Part shown: positions 8,638-18,089 of the stretch, in pieces | Numbering within the stretch: the first letter of the stretch is position 1 | Layout of the letters: every line of letters begins with the position of its first letter | Origin: an uncultured Collinsella sp. | GTDB lineage: Bacteria; Actinomycetota; Coriobacteriia; Coriobacteriales; Coriobacteriaceae | Length of the DNA: 64,000 nt | NCBI GenBank assembly: GCA_900541875.1 | Contig: UQLF01000013.1 | Coordinates: forward strand, 12,150 to 76,149 | Reading direction: 5' to 3' | The notes under the pieces: model-generated | What the model was told of the DNA's origin: nothing | The model's database searches: none | Seen by the model: the letters and a program-made list of their open reading frames with translations, nothing else | Translations under genes and position numbers: made by a program

Positions 8638-8670
8638 CGCTCCCTGGGACCGAATCCTGGGGAGCGTTTT
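8638..8670 (+). terminator. Hairpin between greA and lysS
   Basis: CGCTCCC (8638-8644) pairs with GGGAGCG (8660-8666), then TTTT. It probably ends greA transcripts, or attenuates read-through into lysS, which starts 19 bp later. Confidence 0.65.
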
Positions 8671-8688
8671 AGTTTGAGGAGCTAACTT

Positions 8689-10653
8689 ATGGCAGAGAAC
8701 CAGAACGCCGCCGATCAGGCATCGACGCTCAACGACGAGCGCGCCACCCGCCTGGCCAAGCGCGCCGCCCTGTTCGAGGCGGGCCAGAACCCCTATCCCG
8801 AGCACTCTGAGCTTGAGGACTACGTCGCCGATATCGAGGCTAAGTACGCCGAGCTTGCCGATGGCGAGGACACCGAGGACGTCGTGAAGATCGCCGGCCG
8901 CGTGGTCGCCAAGCGCGGTCAGGGCAAGATCATGTTCATCGTCGTGCGCGATGCGACTGCCGAGATTCAGCTGTTCTGCCGCATCAACGACATGGACGAG
9001 GCTGCCTGGAATACGCTCAAGGCCCTCGACCTGGGCGACATCCTGGGCGTGACCGGCGTGGTCGTGCGCACCCAGCGCGGCCAGCTTTCCGTTGCTCCTA
9101 AGAGCGCGACCCTGCTTGCCAAGGCCGTTCGTCCGCTGCCCGAGAAGTTCCACGGTCTTTCCGACAAGGAGACCCGCTATCGCCAGCGCTATGTCGACCT
9201 GATCGCCAACGACGACGTTCGCGAGACCTTCCGCAAGCGCTCGCAGATCCTCTCCACCTTCCGTCGCTTTATGGAGTCCGACGGCTACATGGAGGTCGAG
9301 ACCCCCATCCTGCAGACCATTCAGGGTGGCGCTACGGCTAAGCCGTTCATTACGCACTTCAACGCTCTCGACCAGGAATGCTACCTGCGCATTGCTACCG
9401 AGCTGCACCTCAAGCGCTGCATCGTCGGTGGCTTTGAGCGCGTTTTCGAGATCGGCCGCATCTTCCGTAACGAGGGCATGGACCTCACCCACAACCCCGA
9501 GTTCACCACGATGGAGGCCTACCGTGCCTTCTCCGATCTTGAGGGCATGAAGGCGCTCGCCCAGGGCGTCATCAAGGCTGCCAACAAGGCCATCGGCAAC
9601 CCCGAGGTCATCGAGTACCAGGGCCAGGCTATCGACTTGTCCGGTGAGTGGGCAAGCCGCCCTATGACTGATATTGTCTCTGACGTGCTCGGCAAGAAAG
9701 TCACCATCGACACGCCCGCCGAGGAGCTTGCTGCCGCCGCGCGCGAGAAGGGCCTGGAGATCAAGCCCGAGTGGACTGCCGGCAAGATCATCGCCGAGAT
9801 TTACGATGAGCTGGGCGAGGACGCCATCGTCAACCCGACCTTCGTGTGCGATTACCCCATCGAGGTCAGCCCGCTCGCCAAGCGTTTTGAGGACGACCCG
9901 CGTCTGACCCACCGCTTTGAGCTGGTCATCGCCGGCCACGAGTACGCCAACGCATTCTCCGAGCTCAACGACCCGGTCGACCAGGCTGAGCGCTTTGCTG
10001 CCCAGATGGCCGAGAAGGCCGGCGGCGACGATGAGGCCATGGAGTATGACGAGGACTACGTGCGCGCCCTCGAGTACGGTATGCCTCCCGCGGGCGGCAT
10101 TGGCATTGGTATCGACCGCGTGGTCATGCTGCTCACCAACCAGGCTTCTATCCGCGACGTCCTGCTGTTCCCGCACATGAAGCCCGAGAAGGGTTTCCAG
10201 TCCGGTGCCGCTGCCGCCAAGGCTGCAGAGGCCGGCAACGCCGCGAGCCCGTTCGTTACGTCGCTTAAGCCCACGCTCAATTACTCCAAGATCGCCGTTG
10301 AGCCGCTGTTCGAGGAGTTCGTCGACTTCGATACCTTCTCCAAGAGCGATTTCCGCGCTGTGAAGGTCAAGGCATGCGAGGCCGTCAAGAAGTCCAAGAA
10401 GCTGCTGAACTTTACGCTCGACGACGGTACCGGTACCGACCGCACCATCCTCTCGGGCATCCATGAATACTATGAGCCCGAGGACCTGGTCGGCAAGACC
10501 CTGCTCGCCATCACCAACCTGCCTCCGCGCAAGATGATGGGCATCCCCAGCTGCGGCATGCTCATCAGTGCCATCCACGAGGAGGAGGGCGAGGAGCGCC
10601 TCAACCTGATCCAGCTCGACGCCTCCATCCCCGCCGGCGCAAAGATGTACTAG
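8689..10653 (+). CDS. lysS: Lysyl-tRNA synthetase (class II) with C-terminal tRNA-binding domain
   Basis: Charges tRNA-Lys. An N-terminal OB-fold anticodon-binding domain (KIAGRVVAKRGQGKIMFIVVRD, about residues 60-150) is followed by the class II catalytic core: RYRQRYVDLI, motif 2 FRNEGMDLTHNPEFTTMEAY, motif 3 GIGIGIDRVVMLLT. The core should end near residue 510. A further ~115 residues form a second OB domain like the C-terminal part of MetRS and Trbp111 (FRAVKVKACEAVKKSKKLLNF, PPRKMMGIPSCGML). 654 residues against ~500 for standard LysRS. GAGGAG precedes the ATG. Confidence 0.96.
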   Translation: MAENQNAADQASTLNDERATRLAKRAALFEAGQNPYPEHSELEDYVADIEAKYAELADGEDTEDVVKIAGRVVAKRGQGKIMFIVVRDATAEIQLFCRINDMDEAAWNTLKALDLGDILGVTGVVVRTQRGQLSVAPKSATLLAKAVRPLPEKFHGLSDKETRYRQRYVDLIANDDVRETFRKRSQILSTFRRFMESDGYMEVETPILQTIQGGATAKPFITHFNALDQECYLRIATELHLKRCIVGGFERVFEIGRIFRNEGMDLTHNPEFTTMEAYRAFSDLEGMKALAQGVIKAANKAIGNPEVIEYQGQAIDLSGEWASRPMTDIVSDVLGKKVTIDTPAEELAAAAREKGLEIKPEWTAGKIIAEIYDELGEDAIVNPTFVCDYPIEVSPLAKRFEDDPRLTHRFELVIAGHEYANAFSELNDPVDQAERFAAQMAEKAGGDDEAMEYDEDYVRALEYGMPPAGGIGIGIDRVVMLLTNQASIRDVLLFPHMKPEKGFQSGAAAAKAAEAGNAASPFVTSLKPTLNYSKIAVEPLFEEFVDFDTFSKSDFRAVKVKACEAVKKSKKLLNFTLDDGTGTDRTILSGIHEYYEPEDLVGKTLLAITNLPPRKMMGIPSCGMLISAIHEEEGEERLNLIQLDASIPAGAKMY

Positions 10654-10655
10654 GG

Positions 10656-10684
10656 GGTTACGCGGTTCTACGAACCGCGTAACC
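10656..10684 (+). terminator. Perfect hairpin right after lysS
   Basis: A perfect 13-bp stem (10656-10668 with 10672-10684) with a 3-base loop begins three bases after the lysS stop. No U-run follows, so it may stabilise the mRNA end rather than terminate. Confidence 0.6.
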
Positions 10685-10703
10685 AGTTGACGCTGCGCGC
10701 CGC

Positions 10704-10791
10704 CCAGGGCGACAATTTGTCATTCAAAAGGCAAGGCATGACCAGAAGGTCTATGCCTTGCCTTTTTCATGCCAACTTGTTCGCCCTGGAC
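10704..10791 (+). terminator. Nested hairpin terminator of lysS
   Basis: The inner stem AAGGCAAGGCAT/ATGCCTTGCCTT (about 10729-10764) with TTTTT is a strong terminator. It is enclosed by an outer pair CCAGGGCGA/TCGCCCTGG (from 10704, ending about 10791). The core GGCATGACC...GGTCTATGCC recurs downstream of cysS (24685-24787). From here to 10988 I see no gene. Confidence 0.8.
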
Positions 10792-10988
10792 GTCGCTCGC
10801 TGTCCGTCCTCTACCTGCGGCGTTGACTTGATTGATACTTAGAACATCGATGTAGTCATTAGGGACGCTCTTAAACGACTATCCAACGGCTATTGCGCGC
10901 ATGGCTCGCATGACAGCCGTCTCTTTTATGTTTCCTTTAGCCGTCGCTGTCTAGGATGGGGGTTAGTCGACAGGAAGGGAGCACCGGG

Positions 10989-12557
10989 ATGGACGATGCG
11001 AGCGAGCGCGCGATTGAAGAGGACATGCTCGATCAGTTCAATTACTTTGACGATGAGGACGAGGAGCTGATTGACCGTCGCGAGCCAGCGCCGCTTGATT
11101 CCTTTGATCTGGTCGATGAAGAGGCTGATGAGGTTGAGGGTGAATCAGTGGAGCCCCCACAGCCTCCGCGCCTTGACTCGCTGCTTTCGAGAGCCCCCAT
11201 GCACCACGGTGTCCGTGCCGGCGCGCTCCATATGAAAACTGACTGGCGACAGATCGTGACCGCGGGTGATGAGCTTGCCGTCGATGCACCGCTTACCGAC
11301 AAATCATCCATCATCTGCCGCACCGGTATGCTTATGCTCGCGAGCGGAACGGGTGCCTGGCGTGTACGCGATACCATGAACCGCGTCGCCGCCGTACTCG
11401 GTGTCACCGTCCACGTTGACTTAAGTCTCCTGTCGTTTGAGTGCACCTGCATCGAAGGCGGCCACTGCTTTAACGAGGTTGTCAGCCTGCCCACAACGGG
11501 CGTCAATACCCATCGCATTTGGATGATGGAGAGCTTCCTAAAGGAAATCGAGACATATGGCCGCCGTTTTACGGTGCATGAGTATCACGAGATGCTCAAG
11601 ACCGTTGAGAGTTCAAAACCTGATTACGCGCCTTGGCAACAGGGCCTTGCGGCGGCCTGCGCCTGTGGCGCCTTTGTCTTTTTACTTGGTGGCGGTCCCA
11701 TTGAGATGGCATGCGCGTTCGTGGGCGCGGGTGTCGGCAACTTTGCCCGCTCTCATATCCTCAAGCAGGGCCTCGGCCAGTTTAGCGCGTTGACGTTTGG
11801 CGTCGCGCTGGCCTGCATTTCGTATTTGCTGGCGTTGCTCGGCCTTGGCCAGGTCATTCCGGGGGCAATGTCGCACCAAGAAGGGTATATCGGCGCCATG
11901 CTCTTCGTGATTCCCGGCTTTCCCCTCATTACGGCAGGCCTCGACATCGCAAAGCTCGATATGCGAAGCGGCATCGAGCGTCTTTCGTATGCTGTGTCAA
12001 TTATTGTGATGGCGACCCTCGTAGGTTGGATGGTTGCCGAGTGTGTCGGCCTGGCGCCGGATGACTTCGCTCCGCTCGGCCTCTCACCGTTGGCTCTTAC
12101 GCTCTTGCGCATACTGATGAGCTTTGTCGGTGTATTTGGCTTCTCGGTTATGTTCAACAGCCCGGTAAAGATGGCCGCGGCGGCCGGTCTGATCGGCGCC
12201 GTGTCCAATACCTTGCGCCTTACGCTCGTCGATGCGCCGACGATGCTTCCTTTCCTGGGCCTGAGCGTAGGCATGCCTCCCGAGGCGGCCGCATTTATCG
12301 GGGCACTCGTATCGGGCCTGCTGGCAAGCCTGGCAGAAATCAGGCTCACCTACCCGCGTATCGCTCTCACGGTGCCTTCGATTGTCATTATGGTGCCCGG
12401 TCTGTATCTCTATCGCTCGATGTATTACATGTGCACCTTCGACACGGTCAATATGCTCGGCTGGTTTGTGCGCGCGGTGCTCATCGTGGCGTTTTTGCCC
12501 GTTGGCCTGGGTGTGGCGAGAACCCTCACCGACCCTCGTTGGCGCCACACCAGCTAA
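10989..12557 (+). CDS. ThrE-type threonine/serine exporter family membrane protein
   Basis: Two-part membrane protein. An acidic cytosolic N-terminus (residues 1-70) leads into a DUF1212/ThrE domain (ICRTGMLMLASGTGAWRVRDTMNRVA, then hydrophobic segments such as AAACACGAFVFLLGGG), followed by a ThrE_2-like block of five predicted helices (LLRILMSFVGVFGFSVMFN, IVIMVPGLYLYRSMYYM). Family members export threonine and serine by proton motive force in Corynebacterium. About 522 residues, so both halves that are separate genes in some Firmicutes are fused here. AGGAAGGG precedes the ATG at 10989; an ATG at 10956 lacks a site. Its stop is followed immediately by two palindromic repeats. Confidence 0.8.
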   Translation: MDDASERAIEEDMLDQFNYFDDEDEELIDRREPAPLDSFDLVDEEADEVEGESVEPPQPPRLDSLLSRAPMHHGVRAGALHMKTDWRQIVTAGDELAVDAPLTDKSSIICRTGMLMLASGTGAWRVRDTMNRVAAVLGVTVHVDLSLLSFECTCIEGGHCFNEVVSLPTTGVNTHRIWMMESFLKEIETYGRRFTVHEYHEMLKTVESSKPDYAPWQQGLAAACACGAFVFLLGGGPIEMACAFVGAGVGNFARSHILKQGLGQFSALTFGVALACISYLLALLGLGQVIPGAMSHQEGYIGAMLFVIPGFPLITAGLDIAKLDMRSGIERLSYAVSIIVMATLVGWMVAECVGLAPDDFAPLGLSPLALTLLRILMSFVGVFGFSVMFNSPVKMAAAAGLIGAVSNTLRLTLVDAPTMLPFLGLSVGMPPEAAAFIGALVSGLLASLAEIRLTYPRIALTVPSIVIMVPGLYLYRSMYYMCTFDTVNMLGWFVRAVLIVAFLPVGLGVARTLTDPRWRHTS

Positions 12558-12590
12558 TTGGTGCAAGGGGGACAGGTCACTTTTCACCAA
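12558..12590 (+). repeat. GGGACAGG-class stop-codon hairpin, copy A2
   Basis: TTGGTG (12558-12563) pairs with CACCAA (12585-12590) and the A/T tracts inside extend the stem; GGGGGACAGG sits between. It begins on the base after the exporter's TAA stop. Confidence 0.7.
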
Positions 12591-12593
12591 ATG

Positions 12594-12660
12594 AGTTGCG
12601 GTGAAATAGGGACTGAATTGCTGCTTAAAGGGTCAAAACAGTCCGTATTCCACCGCAACT
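12594..12660 (+). repeat. TTGCGGTGAAATA palindrome, copy B1
   Basis: AGTTGCGGTGAAATA (12594-12608) faces a near-perfect complement ending CCACCGCAACT (12660); the inner GGGACTG/CAGTCC also pairs. Same family at 46551-46613 and 50688-50754. Confidence 0.8.
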
Positions 12661-12777
12661 TATGGGGTCGGGGGGATTATTGGTGCCCTGCATCTCCACA
12701 AACTCAACGCTTACGAAGCGCGTGTTGTTCGTGCTAGGCTGGTTCCACCACATAAGTAGTCGCAGACGCACGTACCA

Positions 12778-12827
12778 CGGGCGGGCGAGATGAAGTCCAA
12801 GTAACTCCATCTCGCCCGCCCGTTTTT
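12778..12827 (+). terminator. Strong hairpin terminator upstream of the DUF2798 gene
   Basis: A perfect 15-bp stem (12778-12792 with 12808-12822) followed by TTTTTG, 47 bp before the next start. There is no close upstream gene for it to terminate (exporter stop at 12557), so it may act as a leader attenuator for the membrane protein. No known riboswitch pattern was recognised. Confidence 0.75.
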
Positions 12828-12868
12828 GTTGTGCACTGCGGCACAACACAGAAAGGAATCTGCCCTTT

Positions 12869-13462
12869 ATGCCTATCAACAAACGAGAAAGCCTGCTGTT
12901 CACCTTTATCATGTGCTTTTGCATGGTGCTCTGGATGAGCATCTACAACGTTGCCCTGCAGCATGGGGCCATCAACGGCGAGGTTGTTGCCGCCGCATGG
13001 CTCGGCTTCCCCGTTGCCTACGTCTTTGCCATGTGCTGCGACTGGTTTGTTGCCAGCCCGCTGGCCAAAGGCTTCGCCTTCAAGTTCCTGGTCACGCCGG
13101 GTAAGAGCTCGCCGCTCGCTATGACGCTCGCCGTCAGCTCCTGCATGGTCGTTCCCATGGTCATCATCATGTCGCTCTACGGCGCGTGCGAAGGCTTGTT
13201 CCATATGCCCGGTGGTCCGCTCGCCAACCTGCAGCTGCTGCCGATGATGTGGCTCGTCAACATTCCGCGCAACTTTATCATGGCCCTGCCCTGGAACCTG
13301 CTGGTGGCTGGTCCGGTTGCCCGCTTTGTCTTCCGCCGCGCTTTCCCCATGGGCACGGTCTTTGCCGAGCTGCACATGGAGCTCGTGCACATGCCGGGTG
13401 CTCCCGCTGTCGAGGAGGTTGCCAACATTTCCGAGGACATGGACGCCGAGCCTGCTTGCTAG
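12869..13462 (+). CDS. DUF2798 family membrane protein
   Basis: Integral membrane protein with about five hydrophobic segments in two related halves: RESLLFTFIMCFCMVLWMSIYN then FPVAYVFAMCCDW, and MTLAVSSCMVVPMVIIMSLYG then NIPRNFIMALPWNLLVAGP. This duplicated pattern (short helix pair, N..R.F) is that of DUF2798. 197 residues; C-terminal tail acidic. Function unknown in the family. An AAAGGA lies 12 bases before the ATG, a long but usable spacing. Confidence 0.75.
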   Translation: MPINKRESLLFTFIMCFCMVLWMSIYNVALQHGAINGEVVAAAWLGFPVAYVFAMCCDWFVASPLAKGFAFKFLVTPGKSSPLAMTLAVSSCMVVPMVIIMSLYGACEGLFHMPGGPLANLQLLPMMWLVNIPRNFIMALPWNLLVAGPVARFVFRRAFPMGTVFAELHMELVHMPGAPAVEEVANISEDMDAEPAC

Positions 13463-13583
13463 GTAACGCTCAAAACCAGACTCCCAAACAGACCTGAGCG
13501 ATTCCTTTTTTGTAGACGTTGTCGCGCGGCTCCATGCGGAAAAGGTCCCAACGGTTAACATATACTCCATATGGGTAAAGAGA

Positions 13584-13612
13584 CCAAAGCGCTGCCGCGG
13601 GGCGGCGCTTTG
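13584..13612 (+). other. Hairpin in the clpC leader
   Basis: AAAGCGCTGCC and GGCGGCGCTTT form an 11-bp stem with one G-U pair around GCGG, just before the clpC ribosome site. TATACT at 13561-13566 is a plausible -10 (no clear -35), which would place this hairpin in the 5' UTR. Confidence 0.45.
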
Positions 13613-13647
13613 CGTTTGAAAAACTAGCTCGTCTAAGAGGAACTAGC

Positions 13648-16290
13648 ATGTTAGACCGTTTTACCGATCGCGCGCGCAAGGTCATGTCCATGGCCAAACA
13701 AGAGGCGCTCGATCTGCACTCAAATAAGGTGGGCACCGAGCACCTGCTGCTCGCACTCGCCAAGGAGGACGAGGGCATCGCTGCCGAGGCGCTGCGCTCG
13801 CTTGATATCTCCTACGACGACATCATGGACACTCTCAAGGAGGTCCAGACCACGGTTCCCGAGCCCAGCGAGGAGACCGAGGCTGCCAAGCTTGCCTTTA
13901 CGCCGCTCGTCATCAGCGTGATGGAGCGCTCCTTCCGCGTGGCGCGCGAGAACAACCAGACGTATGTGTCGACCGAGCACCTGCTCATCGGCATCGTCGA
14001 AGAGGGCAACGGCATGGCCATGGATATCCTCATGCGCCTGGGTGTGTCGTCTGCTTCTATCAAAAAGGCCATCGAAAAGCTCACCGCCAAGGATCAGGAC
14101 AAGAAGCGTCCGCTCGCCGGAGCCGGCGCCGGGCGTCCCGGTGCGGGCCTGCCGTTCTTTAGCGGCTCGGACGCCTCTCAGCAAAAGGGGAGCGGCACCG
14201 ACACGCTCAAGCAGTTCGCCACCAACCTCACGCAAAAGGCGCGCGACGGCGAGCTCGATCCCGTGATTGGCCGCGAAAAGGAAGTCCAGCGCATGATGGA
14301 GATCCTTTCGCGCCGCACCAAGAACAATCCGCTTATCCTGGGCGATCCCGGCGTGGGCAAGACGGCTATCGTCGAGGGCCTGGCGCAGCAGATTGCTGCC
14401 GGCAATGTGCCCGAGAATCTTATGAACCAGAATATCTGGACGCTCGATCTGCCGGGTCTTGTTGCGGGTGCCAAGTATCGCGGTGAGTTTGAGGAGCGCC
14501 TCAAGAACGTGATCCAGGAGGCAACCGAAGCCGACGACGTCATCTTGTTTATCGACGAGATGCACACCATCATCGGTGCCGGTTCTGCCGAGGGTTCTAT
14601 CGATGCGAGCTCCATGCTCAAGCCGGTGCTCGCGCGCGGTGCCTTCCAGATCATCGGCGCCACCACGGCCGAGGAGTTCCGTAAGTACCTCACCAAGGAC
14701 CCGGCCTTCGAGCGTCGCTTCCAGACCATTGATGTTGAGGAGCCGAGCGTCGAGGACACGGTCAAGATCCTGACCGCGCTCAAGCCGCGCTACGAGGAGC
14801 ACCACCATGTGCGCTATACGCAGGGTGCTATCGAGGCCGCCGCGAACCTTTCCAACCGCTACATCCAGGATCGCTTCTTGCCCGATAAGGCCATCGACCT
14901 CATCGACGAGGCCGGTGCCCGCGCTCGCATCGCCGCGAATCGCGCGCCCGAGCCGGTGCGCGAGGCTGAGCATCGCATAGAGGAGCTTAAGGCCGCCGCG
15001 CAGGAGGCCACCGAGAGCGACGACATGAACAAGGCCGCCGAGATCACCGAGCAGCAGAAGGCCGCCGAGATTGAGCTCGCCGAGGCCAAGGCTGCCTGGA
15101 CGGCCGAGCTCGACGCCAGCCCGCTCACCATCGATGTCTCCCAGATTGCCGACATCGTGTCCGTGACCTCGGGCGTGCCGGTATCCTCGCTCACCGAGAG
15201 CGAGAGCCGCCGCCTGCTGCAGGCCGAAAGCGTGCTCAAGACGCGCATCATCGGTCAGGACGAGGCCGTCGAGGCCGTTGCCAAGGCCGTGCGCCGCAGT
15301 CGCTCGCCGCTCAAGGACCCGCGTCGCCCCGGCGGCAGCTTTATCTTCCTGGGCCCCACCGGCACGGGCAAGACCGAGCTCGCCAAGACGCTCGCCGAGT
15401 ACCTCTTTGGCAGCAAGGACGCGCTCATCAGCTTCGACATGTCGGAGTTTGGCAGCGAGTTCGAGGTCTCCAAGCTTATCGGTAGCCCCCCGGGCTACGT
15501 TGGCCATGACGAGGGCGGCCAGCTCACCAAGGCTGTGCGCCGTCATCCGTACTCGGTTGTGCTGTTCGACGAGATCGAGAAGGCGCACCCCGATATCTTC
15601 AACATTCTGCTGCAGGTGCTGGAGGAGGGCCGCCTGACCGATAGCCAGGGCAAGACGGTCGACTTCCGCAATACCGTGATCATCATGACGTCCAACGTGG
15701 GCGCCCGCGAGATTGCGCAGGATGCGAGCGTTGGCTTTGGCACCACCGGCGAGCAGGGTCTCACCTCGAGCGAGATTAAGGGCCGTGCGATGGGCGAGCT
15801 CAAGCGCCTGTTCCGCCCCGAGCTGCTCAACCGTATCGACGACATCGTGGTGTTCCAGAAGCTTTCGGGCGAGAAACTGACCAAGATCGCGCACCTGCTG
15901 GTGGACGACCTACGTCAGCGTCTGATCGCCAACGGCATGAATATCAAGCTCACCGATGCGGCCTACGACAAGATCGTGGCCGAGGGCACCGACCTTACCA
16001 ATGGCGCGCGTCCGCTGCGCCGTGCCATCCAAAAGCTCATCGAGGACCCACTGTCCGAGGAGCTTCTGGCCGGCGAGTGGGGCGAGGGCGATACCGTCCT
16101 GTGCGACGTGGCCGACGGCAAGTTTGTCTTTAGCCATGGCACGGGCGAGATCCCGGCGCCGCGTCCGGCAGGTGCGCTCGGGGGCGATGCCGCTCCGGCA
16201 GCGCCGCACACCGGAAACGCCGCGCCTGTGAGCAGTGGCGTGAGCTCGGGCCCCGGCGGCATGATGCAAGCCGGTTCCGGCGCGCTGTAG
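13648..16290 (+). CDS. clpC: ATP-dependent Clp protease ATP-binding subunit, ClpC type
   Basis: Hexameric AAA+ unfoldase that feeds proteins into ClpP. Layout: a double Clp-N repeat (residues 1-145, starting [18 protein letters not shown]), a Gly/Pro linker, AAA-1 with Walker A GDPGVGKT at 232 and Walker B LFIDEMH, a short coiled middle domain ([21 protein letters not shown]-like position), and AAA-2 with Walker A GPTGTGKT at 569 and sensor [15 protein letters not shown]. 880 residues; the short middle domain points to ClpC rather than ClpB. The C-terminus is Gly/Pro/Ala-rich and low complexity, longer than usual. No mcsAB or ctsR genes adjoin it, unlike in Firmicutes. Confidence 0.95.
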   Translation: MLDRFTDRARKVMSMAKQEALDLHSNKVGTEHLLLALAKEDEGIAAEALRSLDISYDDIMDTLKEVQTTVPEPSEETEAAKLAFTPLVISVMERSFRVARENNQTYVSTEHLLIGIVEEGNGMAMDILMRLGVSSASIKKAIEKLTAKDQDKKRPLAGAGAGRPGAGLPFFSGSDASQQKGSGTDTLKQFATNLTQKARDGELDPVIGREKEVQRMMEILSRRTKNNPLILGDPGVGKTAIVEGLAQQIAAGNVPENLMNQNIWTLDLPGLVAGAKYRGEFEERLKNVIQEATEADDVILFIDEMHTIIGAGSAEGSIDASSMLKPVLARGAFQIIGATTAEEFRKYLTKDPAFERRFQTIDVEEPSVEDTVKILTALKPRYEEHHHVRYTQGAIEAAANLSNRYIQDRFLPDKAIDLIDEAGARARIAANRAPEPVREAEHRIEELKAAAQEATESDDMNKAAEITEQQKAAEIELAEAKAAWTAELDASPLTIDVSQIADIVSVTSGVPVSSLTESESRRLLQAESVLKTRIIGQDEAVEAVAKAVRRSRSPLKDPRRPGGSFIFLGPTGTGKTELAKTLAEYLFGSKDALISFDMSEFGSEFEVSKLIGSPPGYVGHDEGGQLTKAVRRHPYSVVLFDEIEKAHPDIFNILLQVLEEGRLTDSQGKTVDFRNTVIIMTSNVGAREIAQDASVGFGTTGEQGLTSSEIKGRAMGELKRLFRPELLNRIDDIVVFQKLSGEKLTKIAHLLVDDLRQRLIANGMNIKLTDAAYDKIVAEGTDLTNGARPLRRAIQKLIEDPLSEELLAGEWGEGDTVLCDVADGKFVFSHGTGEIPAPRPAGALGGDAAPAAPHTGNAAPVSSGVSSGPGGMMQAGSGAL

Positions 16291-16315
16291 GGCGTGGCGA
16301 CAATTTGATACGCGT

Positions 16316-16350
16316 AATCGAGGCGTTCCGGAAAGGGCGCCTCGATTTGT
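16316..16350 (+). terminator. Terminator after clpC
   Basis: AATCGAGGCG (16316-16325) pairs perfectly with CGCCTCGATT (16338-16347); short U tail. Confidence 0.7.
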
Positions 16351-16504
16351 AGAGCTGCGGTAGCTGTGACCGTTACGCTATACGGTCCACCGTTAGCCGA
16401 TGATGCGAGGGCGCTCGGCGTTTTCGACCGGTTTATGCACGCAAAGTCTGGGAATATACAAGTCGCAGGTCTTACTGTCTAACCAGTTGCGCCAAGGAGG
16501 CACC

Positions 16505-17962
16505 ATGGACTACAAGATTACCGGCTACGAGCCCGCCCAGCTGTTCCATTTCTTTGAGGAGGTCAGCGCGATCCCCCGTGGGTCTGGCAACGAGAAGGGC
16601 ATCAGCGATTTCCTGGTCGCGTTTGCCAAGGAGCGCGGTCTCGATGTGTATCAGGACGAGGTCTACAACGTCATCATTCGCAAGCCCGCATCTGCCGGCG
16701 CCGAGAATGCCCCGACCGTAATGCTGCAGGGCCACATCGATATGGTGTGCGACAAGTTGGGCTCCGTTGAGCACGACTTTACGACCGACGGTATCGACCT
16801 GGTCGTCAAGGACGGTGTCCTCACCGCTAACGGCACCACTCTGGGCGCCGACAATGGTATCGCCGTCGCGCTTATGCTTACCGTGCTCAACGACGATTCG
16901 ATTGCCCATCCGGCCCTCGAGTGCGTGTTCACCACCGACGAGGAGACTGGCCTGGTCGGCGCCGAGACGCTCGACAAGTCCCAGATTAGCGCCCGCACCA
17001 TGATCAACCTTGACTCCGAGGAAGAGGGCGTTGCCACCGTCAGCTGTGCCGGCGGCGTCGTCGTTACCTACACCTGCCCGATCGCGCGCGAGCACAAGAC
17101 CGGTAGCACCCTCACGCTCGACATCTCCGGCCTGCTGGGCGGCCACTCCGGCAGCGATATCAACCTGGAGCGCGGCAACGGCAACCTCATCATGGCCCGC
17201 ATCATCGACCGCCTGATGGTTGCCGGCGAGCCCGCCATCGTTAGCTTTAACGGCGGCACCAAGGACAACGCCATCAACCGTGAGTGCAAGGCTGTTCTGG
17301 TCTACGCCGACCACGCTGCCGCCGAGGCCGCGGCCCAGATCGCAAAGGGCATCATCGCCGACGTCACTGCCGAGCTCGAGGTCTTCGACCCCGGCTTTAC
17401 TTGCACCGTCGAGATTGCCGACGACGCCGAGGTTGAGGCCATGGACCAGAAGTCCGCGCTTGCCCTCATCCGCGCCCTGCGCCTTGCCCCTAACGGCGTG
17501 ATTCGCCGTAACGTCGCCACCGACGGCTCCGTCGAGGTTTCCTCCAACATCGGCGTGGTCGCCACCTCCGATGACGAGGTCAAGATTATGCTGTCCCCGC
17601 GCTCTTCGATCACCTCGCTGCAGAACGAGTTCAAGGACCGTCTGCAGACGCTGGCCGATGTCCTGGGCTTCGACGCCAAGTTTGAGTTTGAGTATCCCGG
17701 CTGGAGCTATGCCGAGCATTCGCCGGTCCGCGAAGTCTTTGTCGAGAGCTATCGAGAGCTCTTTGGCTCCGAGCTGCGCATCGAGTCCATTCACGCCGGC
17801 CTTGAGTGCGGCCTGTTTGCCGAGGCTCTGCACGGCCTGGACGCCATCGCCGTGGGCCCGACGCTCTCCGATGTCCATACCCCGGACGAGAGCATGGAGC
17901 TCGCTTCTGCCGAGCGCTTCTACGAGCTGCTCATCGACGTCCTCAAGCGCCTCGCTGCGTAA
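16505..17962 (+). CDS. pepD: Aminoacyl-histidine dipeptidase (M20 family)
   Basis: Cytosolic zinc peptidase cleaving Xaa-His and other dipeptides. M20 landmarks: LQGHIDMVCDK (first metal His and Asp), GADNGIAVALML (bridging Asp), TDEETGLVGA (catalytic and metal Glu), and GLECGLF near the C-terminus; the lid domain begins GLLGGHSGSDI. 485 residues, standard for PepD. AAGGAGG lies five bases before the ATG at 16505. It stands alone between terminators. Confidence 0.93.
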   Translation: MDYKITGYEPAQLFHFFEEVSAIPRGSGNEKGISDFLVAFAKERGLDVYQDEVYNVIIRKPASAGAENAPTVMLQGHIDMVCDKLGSVEHDFTTDGIDLVVKDGVLTANGTTLGADNGIAVALMLTVLNDDSIAHPALECVFTTDEETGLVGAETLDKSQISARTMINLDSEEEGVATVSCAGGVVVTYTCPIAREHKTGSTLTLDISGLLGGHSGSDINLERGNGNLIMARIIDRLMVAGEPAIVSFNGGTKDNAINRECKAVLVYADHAAAEAAAQIAKGIIADVTAELEVFDPGFTCTVEIADDAEVEAMDQKSALALIRALRLAPNGVIRRNVATDGSVEVSSNIGVVATSDDEVKIMLSPRSSITSLQNEFKDRLQTLADVLGFDAKFEFEYPGWSYAEHSPVREVFVESYRELFGSELRIESIHAGLECGLFAEALHGLDAIAVGPTLSDVHTPDESMELASAERFYELLIDVLKRLAA

Positions 17963-18017
17963 AGGTTGCGCTAGCAGCAGTCCGAGCCACGTGCTAGCGG
18001 ATTGCAAATGACATTAT

Positions 18018-18064
18018 GAGAGGGGGCACCCGGTCTTTTGCGACGGGTGCCCCCTCTCTTTTGT
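18018..18064 (+). terminator. Terminator after pepD
   Basis: A perfect 15-bp stem (18018-18032 with 18044-18058) followed by TTTTGTTT, between the convergent ends of pepD and hipA. Confidence 0.92.
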
Positions 18065-18089
18065 TTGATAATTGCGAAATTACGGCCAC

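Noticed and set aside
13540..13566. CtsR-type operator before clpC
   Set aside because: AAGGTCCCAACGGTTAA only loosely resembles the GGTCAAA tandem; too weak, and no ctsR gene is near.
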